A DNA stretch of 64,000 nt from Humibacillus sp. DSM 29435 (lineage in GTDB: Bacteria; Actinomycetota; Actinomycetes; Actinomycetales; Dermatophilaceae): assembly GCF_001758225.1 (NCBI RefSeq), contig NZ_MAST01000004.1, positions 62,001 to 126,000 on the forward strand, in the 5' to 3' direction. A model generated the notes under the pieces. It ran no database searches. It saw only the letters and a program-made list of their open reading frames with translations, and was not told the DNA's origin. The translations under genes were made by a program, and so were the position numbers. Of this stretch, positions 42,342-50,166 are shown piece after piece. Each line of letters opens with the position of its first letter. The stretch's first letter is position 1.

Positions 42342-43922
42342 ATGTCCGATTCAGGCCCAGCCGGTCCCAGCGATGGCCCCGACACCAGTGCGGCCTCGGG
42401 GGCGGGTGCCCGCCCCCGGCCGCCGGTCCGCGCCATCGACCCGGCGACCTCGAAGCGCAAGACCGACGGCGAGGCGCCTCTTCCCGCCCTGTACCTCTCC
42501 GACCGGTTGCTGGTGCGCAACGGCGCGGGCCTGACCCGCGACCTCTCCTCGATCGGTGACGCGCTGGCCAAGCTCGACCTCCGCTACGAGCTCACCCCGC
42601 GCGCCGACGGTGGGCCGCGTGAGCTCGACTCGGGATCCTGGGGAACCAGCATCACTCTGCGGTCGATGACCTCGCCCATCGACCCCGTCGACGCCTGGAC
42701 CGTGCTCCAGCAGCTCCGTGCTGCAGACGGCCCGGCCACCGACAACCTCAGCCTCGAGCACGTCCTCCGCCCGGCCGACGGCTACTGGGGTGGAGTGGGC
42801 GGGTACTGGGGCGGGGTCGGCGGGTACTGGGGCGGGGTCGGCGGGTACTGGGGCGGAGTCGGCGGATCGGCCCTGCAGGAGTATTCGGTTCCCGGTCGGG
42901 GTGGGCGGATGCCGGTGAGCCTGGCCCTGCCCGACCCGGCGCTGCGGGCGGAAGTGCTCGACCGCAACCCGGTCATCGTCGTTCCCGACACCGAGATCGC
43001 CAAGCACCCATGGTTCAAGGACAGCGCCCGGGTGGTGCGGCTCCGTATGAAGGACGGCCGGCTCGTACCGGCCGACTCGCTCGGTGAGACCGCCGCGTCT
43101 TCCACCCTCCCGACCAGCGAGCTCCCACCCGGCGACCCCTCTGCGCAGGCTGAGCCGCCCGGCCTGCTTCAGGGCCACGCCACCTTCATCGCGGGCCTGA
43201 TCCGGCAGGGCTGCCCCGAGGCGACCATCGTGTCGATCCCGGTCATGGGAGACGACGGCATCGTCGACGAGGGCGTCATGCTCGACGTGCTCCAGGCCCT
43301 GCTCGACCGGCACGTCCACGGTCAGGAGCACGGCCCGGTCAGCGACGTCGTCGACGTTCTCTCGCTCTCGCTCGGCTACTACGCCGAAGACTCCACCTAC
43401 ACCTCCGGGCCGGTGGCCGACATGCTCGACCGCTTCGCCGAGAGCGGTGTCGCGGTCGTCGCCGGAGTGGGCAACGACGGAACGAGCTCGCCCTTCGTGC
43501 CGGCCGCGCTCGCGGCCGAGCCGCCCAAGCGCATCCTGCCCAGGTCGAACCCGCCGCTGGCCAGCGTCGGGGCCTGCAACCCCGACGGCATCACCGTGGC
43601 GCTGTTCTCGAACAACCTCGCGGTCGTCAGTGCCGTGCGTCTCGGCGTCTCGGTCGTCAGCACCCTGCCCCTCACGAACGGAATGGGCCAGCCGAGCACC
43701 AAGATCGCGGTCGACGGCACCGTGCGCTGCACGGTCGACCCCGACGACTACACCGGTGGGTTCGGGGTGTGGAGTGGCACCTCCTTCGCCACTCCTGTGT
43801 TCGCGGCCGAGCTCGCGGTCGCCCTCATCGACCAGGGTGACCTCACCGACGTGAGCCCGCGGGCGATGCGCGGGCGCGCCATCCGTGCCCTGCGGGCCTG
43901 TATCGGAAGGGTCAGCTCATGA
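42342..43922 (+). CDS. Subtilase-family (S8) serine protease with fourfold GYWGGVG repeat
   Basis: A 526-residue subtilisin-like protease with triad candidates D216 (VVPDTEIAKHPWF), H279 (LQGHATFIAGLIRQG) and S481 (WSGTSFATPVFAAEL); the oxyanion asparagine is in VVAGVGNDGTSSPF. There is no signal peptide or lipobox, so it is apparently cytoplasmic, unusual for a subtilase. Residues 1-145 form a separate N-terminal region (YLSDRLLVRNGAGLTRDL and onwards), and residues 147-174 are four perfect GYWGGVG heptads in front of the catalytic domain. It is translationally coupled (ATGA) to a sigma factor and lies upstream of a CHAT protease. The repeat's position suggests an exposed linker or cleavage/activation site; inference. 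Confidence 0.88.
   Translation: MSDSGPAGPSDGPDTSAASGAGARPRPPVRAIDPATSKRKTDGEAPLPALYLSDRLLVRNGAGLTRDLSSIGDALAKLDLRYELTPRADGGPRELDSGSWGTSITLRSMTSPIDPVDAWTVLQQLRAADGPATDNLSLEHVLRPADGYWGGVGGYWGGVGGYWGGVGGYWGGVGGSALQEYSVPGRGGRMPVSLALPDPALRAEVLDRNPVIVVPDTEIAKHPWFKDSARVVRLRMKDGRLVPADSLGETAASSTLPTSELPPGDPSAQAEPPGLLQGHATFIAGLIRQGCPEATIVSIPVMGDDGIVDEGVMLDVLQALLDRHVHGQEHGPVSDVVDVLSLSLGYYAEDSTYTSGPVADMLDRFAESGVAVVAGVGNDGTSSPFVPAALAAEPPKRILPRSNPPLASVGACNPDGITVALFSNNLAVVSAVRLGVSVVSTLPLTNGMGQPSTKIAVDGTVRCTVDPDDYTGGFGVWSGTSFATPVFAAELAVALIDQGDLTDVSPRAMRGRAIRALRACIGRVSS
42780..42863 (+). repeat. Four tandem 21-bp repeats encoding GYWGGVG
   Basis: Units at 42780-42800, 42801-42821, 42822-42842 and 42843-42863 each encode Gly-Tyr-Trp-Gly-Gly-Val-Gly. 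The second and third are nearly identical in DNA, while the first and last differ at third positions, so the peptide is conserved beyond recent slippage. Confidence 0.95.
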
Positions 43923-44500
43923 CGCCGACCCCGACGGCCTCCGATGGGCTCGGCACCCTGGCGGGGCAGGCGTTCGCGGCCTACGTGCGGGGCGACCGCC
44001 AGCGGCTCTCCGAGCTGGTCGACATCGTCACCCCGGTGCTCTGGAACGCCGCCCGTTCGCAGGGCGCCAGCCCGGCCACGTGCGAGGACGCGATGCAGAC
44101 CGCCTTCCTCCAGCTCGTCGCGCGGGCCGACTCGATCAACGAGCCGGCAGCGGTGCTCGGTTGGCTCGTCGTGGTCGTCAAGCGCGAGACCTGGCGGCTG
44201 GCGCGCGGGTCGCGGCGTGAGATCGGTGTCGAGGACGTGCCCGAGGCCCCGACCCAGCAGCTCGACCCCGAGGCGCAGACGATCCTCACCGAGCGCCAGC
44301 GCGTGCTGTGGCAGCACATCTCCAGTCTTTCACCGCGATGCCAGGAGCTGATCCGGGTCATCGCGTTCGCCGACCGACCCGACTACGCGGCACTCGCCAC
44401 GTCGCTCGGGATGCCGGTCGGCAGCATCGGCCCGACTCGCGGCCGATGCCTTCAGAAGCTGAGGCTCACCCTCGGCTCCGACACCGGATGGGCGGTCTGA
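43919..44500 (+). CDS. Sigma-70 family (ECF-like) RNA polymerase sigma factor
   Basis: A 193-residue protein. Region 2 is RLSELVDIVTPVLWNAARSQ through ATCEDAMQTAFLQLVARADS, and region 4 is the HTH DYAALATSLGMPVGSIGPTR followed by GRCLQKLRL. The order and size fit ECF sigma factors. The start overlaps the subtilase stop by four bases, and the next gene begins one base after its stop, so sigma factor, protease and the downstream proteins are made together. No classical anti-sigma (ZAS or membrane) is present; control by proteolysis within the cluster is a reasonable hypothesis. Confidence 0.88.
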   Translation: MTPTPTASDGLGTLAGQAFAAYVRGDRQRLSELVDIVTPVLWNAARSQGASPATCEDAMQTAFLQLVARADSINEPAAVLGWLVVVVKRETWRLARGSRREIGVEDVPEAPTQQLDPEAQTILTERQRVLWQHISSLSPRCQELIRVIAFADRPDYAALATSLGMPVGSIGPTRGRCLQKLRLTLGSDTGWAV

Positions 44501-44501
44501 C

Positions 44502-45035
44502 ATGTCGTCGCACAGCGAAGCCATCGACGAACACGACGTCGTCAACCTGCGGTCGGTGCGCGACCTGTTCGCGCACGCGGATCCCGTTCCCTCCGACCTC
44601 ACCGAGCGGATGAAGTTCGCCATCTCGGTGCAGGCTCTGCACGCAGAGGTCGCCGAGCTGATCGACTCTGCCCTGCTCGTGACGCGCGGTCGTGACGCTG
44701 CAGACGCCGCGGTGGAGCCCACGCCCACCGACTCGGTCACCTTCACAGCGGCATCCGTGAGTGTGATGGTCTCGTGGGGCGTCAGCGATACGAGCGATGC
44801 GAGCGGCACGGGCGGCCCGAGTGGAACGGACGAACGCGTTCGGGTCGACGGCTGGGTGACCACGCCGGGCGCTCAGGTCGAGGCGGTGACCGCCGACGGA
44901 AGCCGGTCGGCCACCTCCGACGCCAACGGACGATTTGTGCTGGATGACCTGCCGCACGGGCCGATACACTTCCTCGTGACCGACCCGGCAAACCAGGGAG
45001 ACCGACCGGTCATCACTCCGACGATCCAGATCTGA
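44502..45035 (+). CDS. Small protein with N-terminal helices and C-terminal carboxypeptidase-regulatory-like domain
   Basis: A 177-residue protein. Residues 10-60 form helices (NLRSVRDLFAHADPVPSDLT, then ERMKFAISVQALHAEVAELI) resembling the short helical bundle of anti-sigma or sigma-associated proteins. The rest is beta-rich, with a Ser/Thr/Gly linker (SDTSDASGTGGPSGTDE) and a transthyretin-like fold ending GRFVLDDLPHGPIHFLVTD. No catalytic motif and no membrane segment. It is transcribed between the sigma factor and the CHAT gene and could be their adaptor or a CHAT substrate; not recognised as a named family. Confidence 0.65.
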   Translation: MSSHSEAIDEHDVVNLRSVRDLFAHADPVPSDLTERMKFAISVQALHAEVAELIDSALLVTRGRDAADAAVEPTPTDSVTFTAASVSVMVSWGVSDTSDASGTGGPSGTDERVRVDGWVTTPGAQVEAVTADGSRSATSDANGRFVLDDLPHGPIHFLVTDPANQGDRPVITPTIQI

Positions 45036-45126
45036 GCCGCGGCCCGGCGCAGGGAGAGGCCGGGCGGGAACCATCGATCTGCTTGAGCGGGCACGCACAC
45101 TGCGTGAGCGCGGTTCGGCCGAGAAC

Positions 45127-47658
45127 GTGGCCGGGCGGCCGATGGCGGCTGCCCACTCCCTCGCGGCGGCCCTCGACGAGATCGACCGGCTCTCGGGTCA
45201 GGCACCCACGCGCCAGCGTCTCGAGCTGCGGTGCAAGACGCTGATCACGCTCGCCCTCACCGAGCTCATGCTGTCGGGTGTCGAGGCGGCCACGACCCGG
45301 TTGGCGCAGGCCGAGGTGATCGTCGACGAGCTCTCCGACAGTGCGCTGCGGGCGCGGTTGAACTACCAACGTGCCAACATCCACGGCCGGGTGGGTGACC
45401 TCGCGTCGGCCTGGGACGGGCTCGAAGCCGCGGCCGGCCAGCTCGACGCCTTCACCCCGCACGAGCAGTGCTCGGTGCACCTGAGCCGGGGGATGCTCGC
45501 CTTCGAGCTGTTCCGGCCCCAAGCGGCGCTCGAGTCGTTCGCCGAGGCGGCGCGCCTGGCGCACGCCCTCGGCGGCCTCGAACAGGAGTTCATGGCGCGG
45601 CACAACGAGGGCTATGCGGCCTACCTTCTCGGCGACCTGCCGCGGTCGCTCGCGGGCATGGCCGATGCCGACCGGCTCGAGGCCGACGTCTTCCGGGCGC
45701 CCTCACGCCTCGACCGAGGCCGAGTGCTGCTCGAGGCCGGGCTGGTGCGGGAGGCGATCGAGACCCTCGAGGTCGGCACGGCCGAGCTCAGTGCCGAGGG
45801 CCACGACCAGGCCAGAGCCGAGTTCGACCTCGAGCTGGCCCGCGCTCACCGCCTCCTCGGGCACCTCGACCGTTCGGCCGAGGCCGCAGCGATGTCGCGG
45901 GCGGCCTTCGAGCGCATCGGAGCCACGGCCTGGGCGGCCAAGGCCACCCTCGTCGGTCTGATGGTCGACCTCGCGAAGCAGCGAGGCAGCGGCCGGCGCC
46001 CGCCGTTGGAGGCCGCCGGCCGGGCGGATGCGCTCGTCGAGACGGCCACCGAGAACGGTGACGCCGAGCTGGCCGACGCCGCCCGGGTCGTGTCGGGTGA
46101 GGCACTGCTGCTCGGCGGTGACGTCGACGGGGCCCGGACCCGGCTGCTCGGCCTCGAACGAGTCTCGACCGGTTCGCTGTCTGACGAGCTCGACGCGGCC
46201 GCGGTCACGGCCGCGGTGCTGGTGGCGGCCGGTGAGTCCGCGGCCGCCAGACGGCTGCTGTCACGGGCCGCCAGACGTCTCGCCGCCGGTCAGGAGGGGA
46301 GTGCGAGCCTCGACCTGCGCACGGCCCGAGCCGTGCACGGAGTGCGCCTGGCCTCCATCGACCTCGATCTGGCCGTTCCCCGCGGAAGCCCGGCGGTGAT
46401 CGAGACGCTCGAACGGTGGCGCAGCGCCACTGACCGGCTGCCCTCGCTCGGACGGCCCACCGACGATGAGCTCGCCTCGTTGACCGAGACGCTGCGGTCG
46501 GTGCGGGCCGGCATGCGGGGGGCGCCCGAGCCGGAGCAGCTGCGCGACCTGCAGGCGCGGGCGGCTCGTCTCGAGCGGCAGATCCGTGACCGTGACTGGG
46601 CACTGAGCAGCCAGACCCGGTCTGGGTCGGCCATTCCCATGCGGGTGCGAGAGGCGAGGGCGGCCCTCGACGTCGCTGACCGCGACCTCGTGTGGCTCTT
46701 CACCCACCGACAGCGACTCTGCGGTGTCGGTGTCATCGGTGGACGCGCGTCCGTTCGCGACCTGATGCCGTTGCCCGAGGCCGCCGAGCTGGCTCGCCGG
46801 GTGCGGGTCGACCTGCGCGCTGCGGCCACGCACCACCTCGGGCCACTGGCCGGCGCCGTCTGGGGGTCGCTTCGGTCAGCGGTCGACCGGCTCGATGCCG
46901 CCATCATTCGGCCGTGGCGCTCGTCGCGCGGGGGTCTCGTGCTGGTCACCTGCGAAGAGATGTCGGCTCTGCCCTGGGCGCTCTTGCCGTCGATGCACAC
47001 CCGGCCCCTGACCATTGCCTCCTCGCTCACCTCGTTCTCGCGCCGAGAGACTGCCTCCGGTGTCACCGCTGACGCACCTTCTCGCGCCGGTCGTGTTGCC
47101 ACCGGGCCTCGCAGCGTCTACGTCAGTGTGGGCCCCCAGCTGACGAGGGCGGTCGGGGAGGCCCACGCGGTGGCGGCCACGTGGACGCGCGGGGGCCACC
47201 AGGTCGAGGTCGCCACGCCGTCGAGCGCGCGGGGGCTCGTCGAGGCGCTGACGCGCGGGGGCGTGGTGCACGTGGCGGCCCACGGCACGCACCAGGTGGA
47301 GTCGCCGCTCTTCTCGTCGCTGGCCCTGCACGACGGGCCACTCTTCGCCCACGAGCTGCAACCCTCGGGGGTGCAGGCCGATCACGTCGTGCTCTCGGCG
47401 TGCGACGTGGGATCAGCCACCTTCCGACCGGGCGACGAACAGCTCGGCCTGGCCGCCGCCGTGTTCTCCCTCGGGGCGCGGTCGGTGGTGGCGGCCGTGG
47501 CACCGGTGCCCGACGACGTGGCGGCGGCCGCGATGACCGCCCACCACGAGGCCCTCGCGGCGGGCGTCCCCAGCGACGAGGCTCTCGCGCGCGCCATCAG
47601 TTCGACCGACCCCGTCGCGGCGGCCTTCCTCAACCTCGGGGGTCGCTTCACCCCCTGA
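45127..47658 (+). CDS. TPR-CHAT domain protease (caspase-like)
   Basis: At least 843 residues. Residues about 1-400 are helical TPR-like repeats (HNEGYAAYLLGDLPRSLAGM and others), a spacer with coiled segments follows (LRDLQARAARLERQIRDRD), and the C-terminal third is a CHAT domain. The caspase-like dyad is visible as H719 in VVHVAAHGTHQVESPLFSSL and C759 in HVVLSACDVGSATFRPGDEQ. CHAT proteases are activated by partners or stress signals and cleave specific proteins. The first usual start in frame is the GTG at 45127, but coding-like sequence (IDLLERARTLRERGSAENVA) runs at least 18 codons upstream to about 45073 without ATG, GTG or TTG, so the true start may be unconventional. Confidence 0.88.
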   Translation: MAGRPMAAAHSLAAALDEIDRLSGQAPTRQRLELRCKTLITLALTELMLSGVEAATTRLAQAEVIVDELSDSALRARLNYQRANIHGRVGDLASAWDGLEAAAGQLDAFTPHEQCSVHLSRGMLAFELFRPQAALESFAEAARLAHALGGLEQEFMARHNEGYAAYLLGDLPRSLAGMADADRLEADVFRAPSRLDRGRVLLEAGLVREAIETLEVGTAELSAEGHDQARAEFDLELARAHRLLGHLDRSAEAAAMSRAAFERIGATAWAAKATLVGLMVDLAKQRGSGRRPPLEAAGRADALVETATENGDAELADAARVVSGEALLLGGDVDGARTRLLGLERVSTGSLSDELDAAAVTAAVLVAAGESAAARRLLSRAARRLAAGQEGSASLDLRTARAVHGVRLASIDLDLAVPRGSPAVIETLERWRSATDRLPSLGRPTDDELASLTETLRSVRAGMRGAPEPEQLRDLQARAARLERQIRDRDWALSSQTRSGSAIPMRVREARAALDVADRDLVWLFTHRQRLCGVGVIGGRASVRDLMPLPEAAELARRVRVDLRAAATHHLGPLAGAVWGSLRSAVDRLDAAIIRPWRSSRGGLVLVTCEEMSALPWALLPSMHTRPLTIASSLTSFSRRETASGVTADAPSRAGRVATGPRSVYVSVGPQLTRAVGEAHAVAATWTRGGHQVEVATPSSARGLVEALTRGGVVHVAAHGTHQVESPLFSSLALHDGPLFAHELQPSGVQADHVVLSACDVGSATFRPGDEQLGLAAAVFSLGARSVVAAVAPVPDDVAAAAMTAHHEALAAGVPSDEALARAISSTDPVAAAFLNLGGRFTP

Positions 47659-47668
47659 TCGGGTCAAC

Positions 47669-47738
47669 GGCGGATCAGTCTGCGGATCAGTCTGCGTTCG
47701 GTGTCGTCAGAGCAGCACCAGGTGCAGTCTGATCCGCC
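47669..47738. repeat. Convergent-gene spacer with direct and inverted 15-bp repeats
   Basis: GGCGGATCAGTCTGC (47669-47683) is followed by an overlapping direct copy TGCGGATCAGTCTGC (47681-47695) and by the inverted copy GCAGTCTGATCCGCC (47724-47738). It lies between the ends of the CHAT gene and the monooxygenase gene and could act as a bidirectional terminator; the direct copy suggests repeat expansion. Confidence 0.65.
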
Positions 47739-47772
47739 GCTTGATGAGCCGTCAGGAGTGACGAGAAGCGGG

Positions 47773-48993
47773 TCAGAGGCGCTTGCCGGTCAGCTCGGTG
47801 ATGCGGGTGTTCTTGGCCAGGGCCATCGACAGGGCGATCTTGCGCGCGTCGATGGCGATCTCGCGCAGCATGCCCGAGATCGGGTTGCTGAAGCCGATGT
47901 ACCAGAGGCCCTGCGCCCCACGGGCGGTGGCGCCTCCCGACCGAACCGGGTGGCCCTTCGCGTCGAGCACGCCGAGGTGGCCGACCAACGGCTCGAGGCC
48001 CTGCGTGAACCCGGTGGCGAGCACGACGACGTCGGGCTCGAGGCGGCTGCCGTCGGCGAGCACGGCTGCGCCGCCGGGCGACCCGAACGACTCGAGGGCG
48101 GCCACCGGTTCGACCGTGCCCGAGCGGATCGCGTCGATGATGCCGACGTCCTGCACGGGGATCGCGTTGTCGTCGACGACACGGCTCAGCAACCCCGTGT
48201 CGGGCCGGGCCAGTCCGTAGGCCGAGAGGTCGGGTGTCGTCACCCGCTCGACCAGTGACGCAGCCCGGTCGACGAGGCGAAGCGGCAGCCGTCGCACGAG
48301 GATGCCGGTGTACTGGGCGGCGTACGGGCCGGCCGAGCGGCGCAGGATGTGCGGCACCGTGCGCACGGCGAGGCGCACCCGAGCAGCCCCGTGCTCGGCG
48401 GCGTCGACCGCGATCTCGGTGCCGGTGTTGCCGCTGCCGACGACCAGCACGTCGAGCCCGGTCAGGTCGGCGCCGGTGCGGTAGTCGTGCGCCATCACCA
48501 CCCGACCGGGAAACTGCTGGATGCCGCTGACGGCTGCCTCTCGAGGGGTGTGGTTGAAGCCTGTCGCCACGACGGCGTACGGAGCGCTGAGCACCGACCC
48601 GTCGTCAAGGGTCACCGACCACCCCTGCCCGTCGGGGGAGCGGTCGACCCGGGCCACCGTGGTGCCCAGGCGCACGTCGAGACCGTGGTGAGCGGCATAC
48701 AGCTCGAGGTAGCGCACCACGTCGTCGCGCGCGACCCACCGGCGCATCTCCTTGGGGATCGGCAGCCCCGGCAGGCCCGAGAGCTCACGGGGGGTGTGCA
48801 GGTGGAGCCGGTCGTAGTGGTGACGCCACGAGCTGCCGACGCCCGTGGCCCGCTCGAGCACTACGGCGTGCAGCCCGCGCTGCTTGAGCGTGGCGGCGAC
48901 CGCGAGCCCGGCCGGGCCGGCGCCGATGACGTAGGCGTCGACCGCTACCGGCGCAGGGACGACTGAGGGGGCTGGTGCGCTGGTCGTGGTCAC
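47773..48993 (-). CDS. Flavin-containing monooxygenase-like NAD(P)/FAD oxidoreductase
   Basis: A 406-residue enzyme with the FAD dinucleotide-binding motif VIGAGPAGLAVAATLKQRGL (residues about 22-41), a second nucleotide motif VVGSGNTGTEIAVDAAEHGA (about 189-208) for NADPH and the ATG motif VVATGFNHTP. WRHHYDRLHLHTPRELSGLP is typical of the YUCCA/TrkA-like FMO branch. Substrate unknown. It is divergent from efeU across a region with an IdeR-type box, so its expression might also respond to iron. Start GTG at 48993. Confidence 0.85.
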   Translation of the reverse strand: MTTTSAPAPSVVPAPVAVDAYVIGAGPAGLAVAATLKQRGLHAVVLERATGVGSSWRHHYDRLHLHTPRELSGLPGLPIPKEMRRWVARDDVVRYLELYAAHHGLDVRLGTTVARVDRSPDGQGWSVTLDDGSVLSAPYAVVATGFNHTPREAAVSGIQQFPGRVVMAHDYRTGADLTGLDVLVVGSGNTGTEIAVDAAEHGAARVRLAVRTVPHILRRSAGPYAAQYTGILVRRLPLRLVDRAASLVERVTTPDLSAYGLARPDTGLLSRVVDDNAIPVQDVGIIDAIRSGTVEPVAALESFGSPGGAAVLADGSRLEPDVVVLATGFTQGLEPLVGHLGVLDAKGHPVRSGGATARGAQGLWYIGFSNPISGMLREIAIDARKIALSMALAKNTRITELTGKRL

Positions 48994-49088
48994 CGGCTCA
49001 ACCTACCGACCGGCCGGCTGCGCACGATGAGCCGGCGTCGGGTGGTCGGGGACGGGGGTCCGTGCGCCGCATCCTGGTCCGCAACTTG

Positions 49089-49107
49089 TTAGGTAAGGCA
49101 TACCTGT
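49089..49107 (+). promoter_or_regulatory. IdeR/DtxR-type iron box upstream of efeUOB
   Basis: TTAGGTAAGGCATACCTGT matches the 19-bp DtxR/IdeR consensus TTAGGTTAGGCTAACCTAA at 14 of 19 positions, including the core AGGT...ACCT dyad. It lies about 105 bases upstream of the efeU start and close to the divergent FMO gene. Iron-loaded IdeR would repress the operon. Confidence 0.8.
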
Positions 49108-49210
49108 GGTTCCCTGGTTTACGACAGGTCGACGTGCGGTATCTCGTAAGCCCATCTCGTCACAGACGGACGGTTCGGCCCCCTGACCACTTTGGCGAAA
49201 GCAGGACCAC

Positions 49211-50068
49211 ATGCTCGTGAGCAACGCGCTCATCGGCCTGCGCGAGGGCCTCGAAGCCGCCCTGGTGGTGGTGATCCTCGTGGCGTTCCTCGTCAAGACC
49301 GACCGGCGTTGGGCCCTGCGCTACGTGTGGCTCGGGGTCGGAGTGGCCGTGGCCCTGTCGGTGGTGCTGGGCGCCCTCCTGACCTTCGGCACGAAGTCGC
49401 TGACCTTCGAGGCGCAGGAGCTCATCGGGGGCACCGCCTCGATCATCGCCGTCGTCTTCGTGACCTTCATGGTGTTCTGGATGCGGGGTGCCGCCCGAAC
49501 CATCTCGGGCGAGCTGAAGGGCAAGCTCGACCACGCCCTAGACCTGGGTCCGCTGGCCATCGCCCTGGTCGCCTTTCTCGGGGTCGGCCGCGAGGGGCTC
49601 GAGACGGCCATCTTCTTCTACGCCACCACGCAGGCGGCCGGCCAGGGCAACAACCTGCCGATGTTCGGGTGGGTGATCGGTCTCGGCAGCGCGGTGGTGC
49701 TCGGCTGGCTCATCTACCGCGGAGCCGTGCAGATCAACCTGTCGAAGTTCTTCCGCTACACCGGCATCCTGCTCATCCTCGTTGCGGCCGGCATCCTCTC
49801 GTACGGGCTCCACGACCTGCAGGAGGCGCGGTTCCTGCCCGGGCTGAACTCACTCGCGTTCGACGTCAGCGCGGTGATCGCCCCTGACAGCTGGTACGGC
49901 GTGCTGCTCAAGGGCATCTTCAACTTCACCCCGGCCACCACCTGGCTGCAGGCCATTGCCTGGGTGTTCTACGTCGCGGTCGTCATGACCCTGTTCCTGC
50001 GGCCGCTGCGACCGGGCACAACAGTGCCGGCGAAGCCCTCGGGCAGCCAGCCGGCCGTCGTCTCCTGA
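49211..50068 (+). CDS. efeU: Ferrous/ferric iron permease EfeU (FTR1 family)
   Basis: A 285-residue membrane permease with about seven helices and the two REGLE iron-binding motifs typical of FTR1/EfeU: LREGLEAALVVVILVAF near the N-terminus (residues about 10-26) and GREGLETAIFFYATT (about 133-147). It imports iron that the secreted partners EfeO and EfeB deliver and process. First gene of a three-gene operon behind an IdeR-type box. Confidence 0.95.
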   Translation: MLVSNALIGLREGLEAALVVVILVAFLVKTDRRWALRYVWLGVGVAVALSVVLGALLTFGTKSLTFEAQELIGGTASIIAVVFVTFMVFWMRGAARTISGELKGKLDHALDLGPLAIALVAFLGVGREGLETAIFFYATTQAAGQGNNLPMFGWVIGLGSAVVLGWLIYRGAVQINLSKFFRYTGILLILVAAGILSYGLHDLQEARFLPGLNSLAFDVSAVIAPDSWYGVLLKGIFNFTPATTWLQAIAWVFYVAVVMTLFLRPLRPGTTVPAKPSGSQPAVVS

Positions 50069-50166
50069 CCCGGCCAGGCGGACGACACCCCGACGGGCTC
50101 AGCACGCCGCCCGCCGGCATCCGTACCCATCACGCATCACCTCGCGATCGACCCACCAGGAGCACC

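Noticed and set aside
42780-42863. CRISPR-like or non-coding minisatellite interpretation of the 21-bp tandem repeat
   Set aside because: Units are contiguous without spacers, in frame, and conserve the peptide with silent DNA changes.
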